From NCBI RefSeq assembly GCF_001988955.1, contig NZ_CP014263.1, positions 248,001-312,000 of the forward strand: 64,000 bases of DNA, in the 5' to 3' direction. A model generated the notes under the pieces. That model had not been told where the DNA came from and searched no databases. It saw only the letters and a list, made by a program, of their open reading frames with translations. Positions 60,587-64,000 of the stretch are shown piece after piece. Numbering within the stretch: position 1 is the stretch's first letter; every line of letters starts with the position of its first letter. The position numbers and the translations under genes were made by a program. The stretch comes from Spirosoma montaniterrae (GTDB lineage: Bacteria; Bacteroidota; Bacteroidia; Cytophagales; Spirosomataceae).

Positions 60587-60698
60587 GATTATTAAAGATT
60601 TTACGCTTCACTTATTCGGTTCTGTAGTTAAACAGGATTGTACATCTTGTTTAATCTTAATAATCAGGGCTAATCCTGGCGGCCGGCGTTCCGGTTCA
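60559..60698 (+). repeat. CAGGATTAG-family palindrome between two MFS genes
   Basis: ctgaaccaggattagccttg at the left and gggctaatcctgg at the right, with internal acaggatt and cttgtttaatctta words. Same family as 34051 and 43776. It covers the 5' codons of MFS 2 and lies 5 bases before the stop of MFS 3. Confidence 0.85.
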
Positions 60699-60702
60699 AA
60701 GA

Positions 60703-61971
60703 CTACTCTTCCAGATAATTCAAATCCTTCCCATGCGTTTCGGAGATGGTCAGGATGGAGTAAAAGCCGATGGCGAAGCTGATAATACCCACCACAGCCC
60801 CGGCATTGATGACGTCGAGGGAGGGTTTGAGCGCCTGATAGGTGAGGGTCATAGGAATGACTAAGCCGCGTACCATGTTGGGAATGGTGGTGGCGGCAGT
60901 GGCGCGGAGGTTGGTGCCAAACTGCTCGGCTCCGATGGTTACGAACATGGCCCAGTAGCCGATGCCAAATCCCATTGCCAGACACAGACCGTAGAGCGCA
61001 GCCGCGCTGCTAACACCGAAATAGAGATAGATAACGCAGAAAATCAGCGTAAACGCCATGAGTAAGGCTACGGCTTTTTTGCGCGACGCCAATGCCTGAC
61101 TGATGAATCCACTCGACAGGTCGCCGACAGCCAGGCCAACGTAACACCACATAATTGCCAGACCCGGCTGAATTTCTTCGGCAATGCCGAGGGCCGTGCC
61201 AAACTCATTGCTGAGCGTAGCCAGAATGCCAATCACAAACCACGTTGGCAACCCGATGCCAATGCATTTGAGATAACGGACCAGCCGTTCGCCGTTGGTG
61301 AAAAACGACAGAAAATCACCCCGGCTGACATGCTTCTGATCGGTTACGTCTTTGAACATGCCCGATTCAACTACGCCCACCCGCAGCAGCAGCAGGCCAA
61401 TGCCTAAGCCACCACCAATAAAGAAGGCCGTTTGCCAGTCGAACAATTTTACGGTGAAATACGCCACCACGGCTCCAGAAAGGCCAATACCCGCCACCAG
61501 CGACGTGCCGATAGCGCGTTTCTCTTTCGGCAGCACCTCGCTAACGAGGGTAATGCCTGCGCCCAACTCGCCCGCCAGACCGATACCCGCTACAAACCGC
61601 ATCAGCGCGTAATAGGTAGTCGGTTCCATGAACGTGACGTTTTTAACGAACCCGCAGGCAATATTCGCCAGTGAGTAGGTGATAATGGAGCCGAACAGCA
61701 CCGACAGCCGCCCGCGTTTATCGCCCAGAACGCCCCACAGAATACCGCCCAGCAGCAGCCCGCCCATCTGCCAGTTCAGAATCGACACGCCCACGGTCGA
61801 AATCTGCTCGGGCGACAAGCCGAGGTCTTTTAGGCTTGGTACCCGAACAATGCCAAAGAGAAGCAGGTCGTAAATGTCGACGAAATAGCCCAGTGCAGCC
61901 ACAATAACGGGCAAACTAAATAGACGAGCCGGTGATGTATTGGGCTTGGAAGAAAGGGTAGGAACAGCCAT
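60703..61971 (-). CDS. MFS transporter 3 of three related ones
   Basis: About 422 aa from MAVPTLSSKPNTSPARLFSL; the long open extension upstream is unlikely to be translated. 12 helices with the same LFSLPVIVAALGYFVDIYDLLLFGIVRVPSLKDLGLS opening and DKRGRLSVLFGSI loop as its paralogues. It is first in the minus-strand transporter series, facing a divergent membrane-protein gene. Confidence 0.92.
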   Translation of the reverse strand: MAVPTLSSKPNTSPARLFSLPVIVAALGYFVDIYDLLLFGIVRVPSLKDLGLSPEQISTVGVSILNWQMGGLLLGGILWGVLGDKRGRLSVLFGSIITYSLANIACGFVKNVTFMEPTTYYALMRFVAGIGLAGELGAGITLVSEVLPKEKRAIGTSLVAGIGLSGAVVAYFTVKLFDWQTAFFIGGGLGIGLLLLRVGVVESGMFKDVTDQKHVSRGDFLSFFTNGERLVRYLKCIGIGLPTWFVIGILATLSNEFGTALGIAEEIQPGLAIMWCYVGLAVGDLSSGFISQALASRKKAVALLMAFTLIFCVIYLYFGVSSAAALYGLCLAMGFGIGYWAMFVTIGAEQFGTNLRATAATTIPNMVRGLVIPMTLTYQALKPSLDVINAGAVVGIISFAIGFYSILTISETHGKDLNYLEE

Positions 61972-62137
61972 GCGGCAAAAAGAGCGGTTACAACATAAAT
62001 ATTCCGCAATAATACAAAATGAGCGAAGAAGATTGGGTATATGGAGGGTGAAAGGACCGTATACTCGAAAGGATTCGATAGATTTGGTGGAAAACCGGTA
62101 CTTTGGGCCGATCAGTGATAAGCAGAAAGAACAGAGC

Positions 62138-63343
62138 ATGTCTTACAGTACAGAAGCCGTTGAGCTACCCGTAGCGGCAAAGCCGGCAAGTCTGTTCCCA
62201 TATTATGCATTAGTTATACTCGCCACCTGTCTATCTCTTTATCTGGCCCTTACCTGCCAACCGAAGGGTGACGAAGGTGGCCTGTATCTGCCCGCTTTTG
62301 AACAGGCGTTTGACAAATGGCCAGCCATCGACATGAGTCCATACTGGCCGATTTCTTCGGTTTATCTCTGGATTATCGCCTTGCTACAGGCACTGACAGG
62401 CGATAGCTTTGGTACACAGTTTATTAGGATTGGCCGAATCGTTTCATTGCTTTGCTGGATGGCTGTGGTCGTTGATTTACTGCGCACGGGTCGTTATCAG
62501 GGGTTTATCGTACTATTTAACCCGTATGTACTGATCTACGCCATCCGGGCGCATCCGTTCGTGCCGAGTATTCTGCTTTTTTATCTTTTCTGGAACCTAT
62601 CCCGGCGAAACAAAGTGGCAGGGCTCTTCTTTCTTCCATTTGCTGTTAATTTTCAGGTGTTTATGGCGGGTGTGGTGGGTTTGTTCATGCCTCCGTGGCC
62701 GCTGCATCCAACGCCCGTCATGCGTGCTTTTGGCTTGGGCCTGCTGGTTATAGTTGGTGTTGGCCTGACGTTTCTGACGTGGGGTGGTATCTATCCTATA
62801 AACTTCACAAAACACCATTTCTATAACCATTACCAGAAAACAGGTTCGCCTACATTCGCTTATGTGATCTCGGTACTGTTGCTGGCCGGTATGGTTTTCT
62901 GGGTCGTTGGTGAGCGGTCGGTAGCTCAAATCAGGCATCATGCCGGCTATTCACTGGCAGTGGTTGGCGGGGTGTTGTTGGGGAGTTTATTTCTTTTCTT
63001 TACAACCGATATTATTGGTATCGCCCGTGAAGTTAGCGTAGGGGTAATGGGCCGGGCTCATCCGTATGGCTGGGTAGGTGCCTATGGCTTGCTCGGGTTG
63101 GGTTGGCTACGGCTTCACCGCGATCATTACATGGTCTTTTTCGGCCTGCTGGTTTCAGCGTTAACGTTGGTTTCGCTACACTATTTCTACGAACGATTGT
63201 CGGTATTTGCCTTCGTTGCGCCGTGCTTAGCCTGGTGTCTGGCTGGTGTTGCACCCGGTAGGCGGCACTCGTGGCTGCTTCCACTTATATGCAGTATATT
63301 TCTGGTCTGTTCTATTCTATATCAACGTTATGGCTCTTTGTAA
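62138..63343 (+). CDS. Polytopic membrane protein, probable GT-C-like glycosyltransferase or polymer protein
   Basis: About 401 aa from MSYSTEAVELPVAAKPAS. Around ten membrane helices. A first extracytoplasmic loop (CQPKGDEGGLYLPAFEQAFDKWP) holds acidic residues in the position expected of a GT-C catalytic loop. No clear family motif. It is followed by a GT2 gene 47 bases later, suggesting surface-glycan or lipid-linked sugar synthesis. Confidence 0.65.
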   Translation: MSYSTEAVELPVAAKPASLFPYYALVILATCLSLYLALTCQPKGDEGGLYLPAFEQAFDKWPAIDMSPYWPISSVYLWIIALLQALTGDSFGTQFIRIGRIVSLLCWMAVVVDLLRTGRYQGFIVLFNPYVLIYAIRAHPFVPSILLFYLFWNLSRRNKVAGLFFLPFAVNFQVFMAGVVGLFMPPWPLHPTPVMRAFGLGLLVIVGVGLTFLTWGGIYPINFTKHHFYNHYQKTGSPTFAYVISVLLLAGMVFWVVGERSVAQIRHHAGYSLAVVGGVLLGSLFLFFTTDIIGIAREVSVGVMGRAHPYGWVGAYGLLGLGWLRLHRDHYMVFFGLLVSALTLVSLHYFYERLSVFAFVAPCLAWCLAGVAPGRRHSWLLPLICSIFLVCSILYQRYGSL

Positions 63344-63390
63344 ACACATTGTCTGTTGCCCATCAGGCTTACAACACGTCCTTCCTCTCC

Positions 63391-64000
63391 ATGAAGCTAT
63401 CCGTTATTGTACCTGCGTACAACGAAGAGCGCACAATCAACACAATTCTTCAGCGAGTTGCCAATGTAAAACTCTTAGATGATACGAAGCTCGAATTAAT
63501 TGTAGTAAACGACTGTTCGACAGACCGAACAGCAGAGCAGATACTGGCCTACAGGCAGGCTAATCCGACTGTGTGCGTTCTCTACCTGGAACACAACATC
63601 AACCGGGGCAAGGGCTACGCCATCCGAACGGGCATTCAGGCGGCAACCGGCGATTTTATTATTGTGCAGGATGCCGATCTCGAATATGACCCCGACGAGT
63701 TCAATGTCTTACTACGCCCTGCCCTGCGCGGAGTGGCCGATGTTGTCTACGGCTCGCGATTTATGGGCGGCAGACCCCACCGCATTCTGTTTTTTTGGCA
63801 TACCATTGGCAATAAGTTTCTGACGTTTTTCTCTAACCTGATGAACAACCTGAACCTGACCGATATGGAGACTTGCTATAAGCTGTTCAGAGCCAGCATT
63901 GTAAAGGGAATTGAGTTGAAAGAAGACCGATTTGGGTTTGAGCCGGAAGTTACGGCGAAACTTGCCAAACTCCCCGGTATCCGCATCTATGAGGTAGGAA
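63391..64000 (+). CDS. GT2-family glycosyltransferase, dolichyl-phosphate-mannose-synthase-like (3' end outside window)
   Basis: 203 visible residues starting MKLSVIVPAYNEERTINTIL. GT-A fold with LIVVNDCSTDRT, NINRGKGYAIRTGIQAATGDFIIVQDADLEYDP (DxD motif DAD), VYGSRFMGG and the ETCYKLFRASIV segment of the DPM1/ArnC-like group. Probably transfers a sugar from a nucleotide donor to a polyprenyl phosphate. The gene runs past the window end. Confidence 0.93.
   Translation, partial: MKLSVIVPAYNEERTINTILQRVANVKLLDDTKLELIVVNDCSTDRTAEQILAYRQANPTVCVLYLEHNINRGKGYAIRTGIQAATGDFIIVQDADLEYDPDEFNVLLRPALRGVADVVYGSRFMGGRPHRILFFWHTIGNKFLTFFSNLMNNLNLTDMETCYKLFRASIVKGIELKEDRFGFEPEVTAKLAKLPGIRIYEVG

Noticed and set aside
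61972..62141. 57-codon N-terminal extension of MFS transporter 3 and the overlapping extension of the divergent membrane protein
   Set aside because: Each extension overlaps the other gene's start region, contains no transporter-like sequence, and good ATG starts exist at 61971 and 62138.

Overview
The window comes from a chromosome of the phylum Bacteroidota, most likely an aerobic Cytophagales of the Spirosoma type (this placement is inference). The signs are two SusC/SusD outer-membrane pairs, an ECF sigma/FecR pair in front of one of them, a cellulase with a type IX secretion sorting tail, lpxB (Gram-negative lipid A) and many small Bacteroidota-type protein families. No rRNA, tRNA or CRISPR array was seen.

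Layout. 1-7958 (+) is a polysaccharide-utilisation-like locus: ECF sigma, FecR, STN-type SusC (broken by one frameshift), SusD and a secreted beta-propeller protein. 7972-10954 (-) is the proline operon proB-proA with a toxin-antitoxin-like pair embedded between the two genes. 11 to 23 kb is mixed housekeeping: aat, an AraC-type regulator with a metal-receptor protein, a Rad52-family protein, a vWA protein, an AT-rich XRE regulator, lpxB, and a GT4/GH130 pair. 23.6-28.5 kb is a second SusC/SusD operon. 28.8-29.8 kb has two acidic disordered proteins, followed by meaB. 30.9-31.9 kb is a REP/RAYT element whose transposase gene lies between 112-base inverted flanks. 32.0-34.0 kb is an HNH nuclease plus methyltransferase-HIT pair with a DUF4007 remnant. 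34.1-39 kb carries ispD, queA, a DUF6883-DUF4926 two-gene cassette set between two exact 50-base copies of the rarA 3' end, rarA and an orphan ECF sigma. 39-42.7 kb is adenine deaminase and a GH5 cellulase.

43.9-52.1 kb (-) is the most distinctive region: a probable peptide-secretion (bacteriocin-like) island. It has a frameshifted C39-peptidase ABC exporter, a DUF5687-like permease with its ATPase, a thioredoxin-fold protein, membrane proteins, two short leader-type precursor peptides (53 and 47 aa, each with two cysteines in the core), tiny membrane proteins, a GT1 glycosyltransferase and an HTH regulator. It separates a fumarylacetoacetate-hydrolase family gene (42930) from an L-fuconolactonase-like gene (52300).

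52.3-62 kb is sugar and sugar-acid catabolism and uptake: lactonase-like amidohydrolase, FGGY gluconokinase, three related MFS transporters and one sodium/sugar symporter, with a second DUF6883-DUF4926 pair translationally coupled to the symporter. 62.1-64 kb begins a cell-surface glycan region (polytopic membrane protein, GT2 running off the window).

Several families of intergenic palindromes recur through the window (a C-rich one, a CTCTGTG one, a CAGGATTAG one and the RAYT-linked one). Some have entered coding sequence, supplying C-termini, a start codon, or an internal segment of the C39 peptidase domain.
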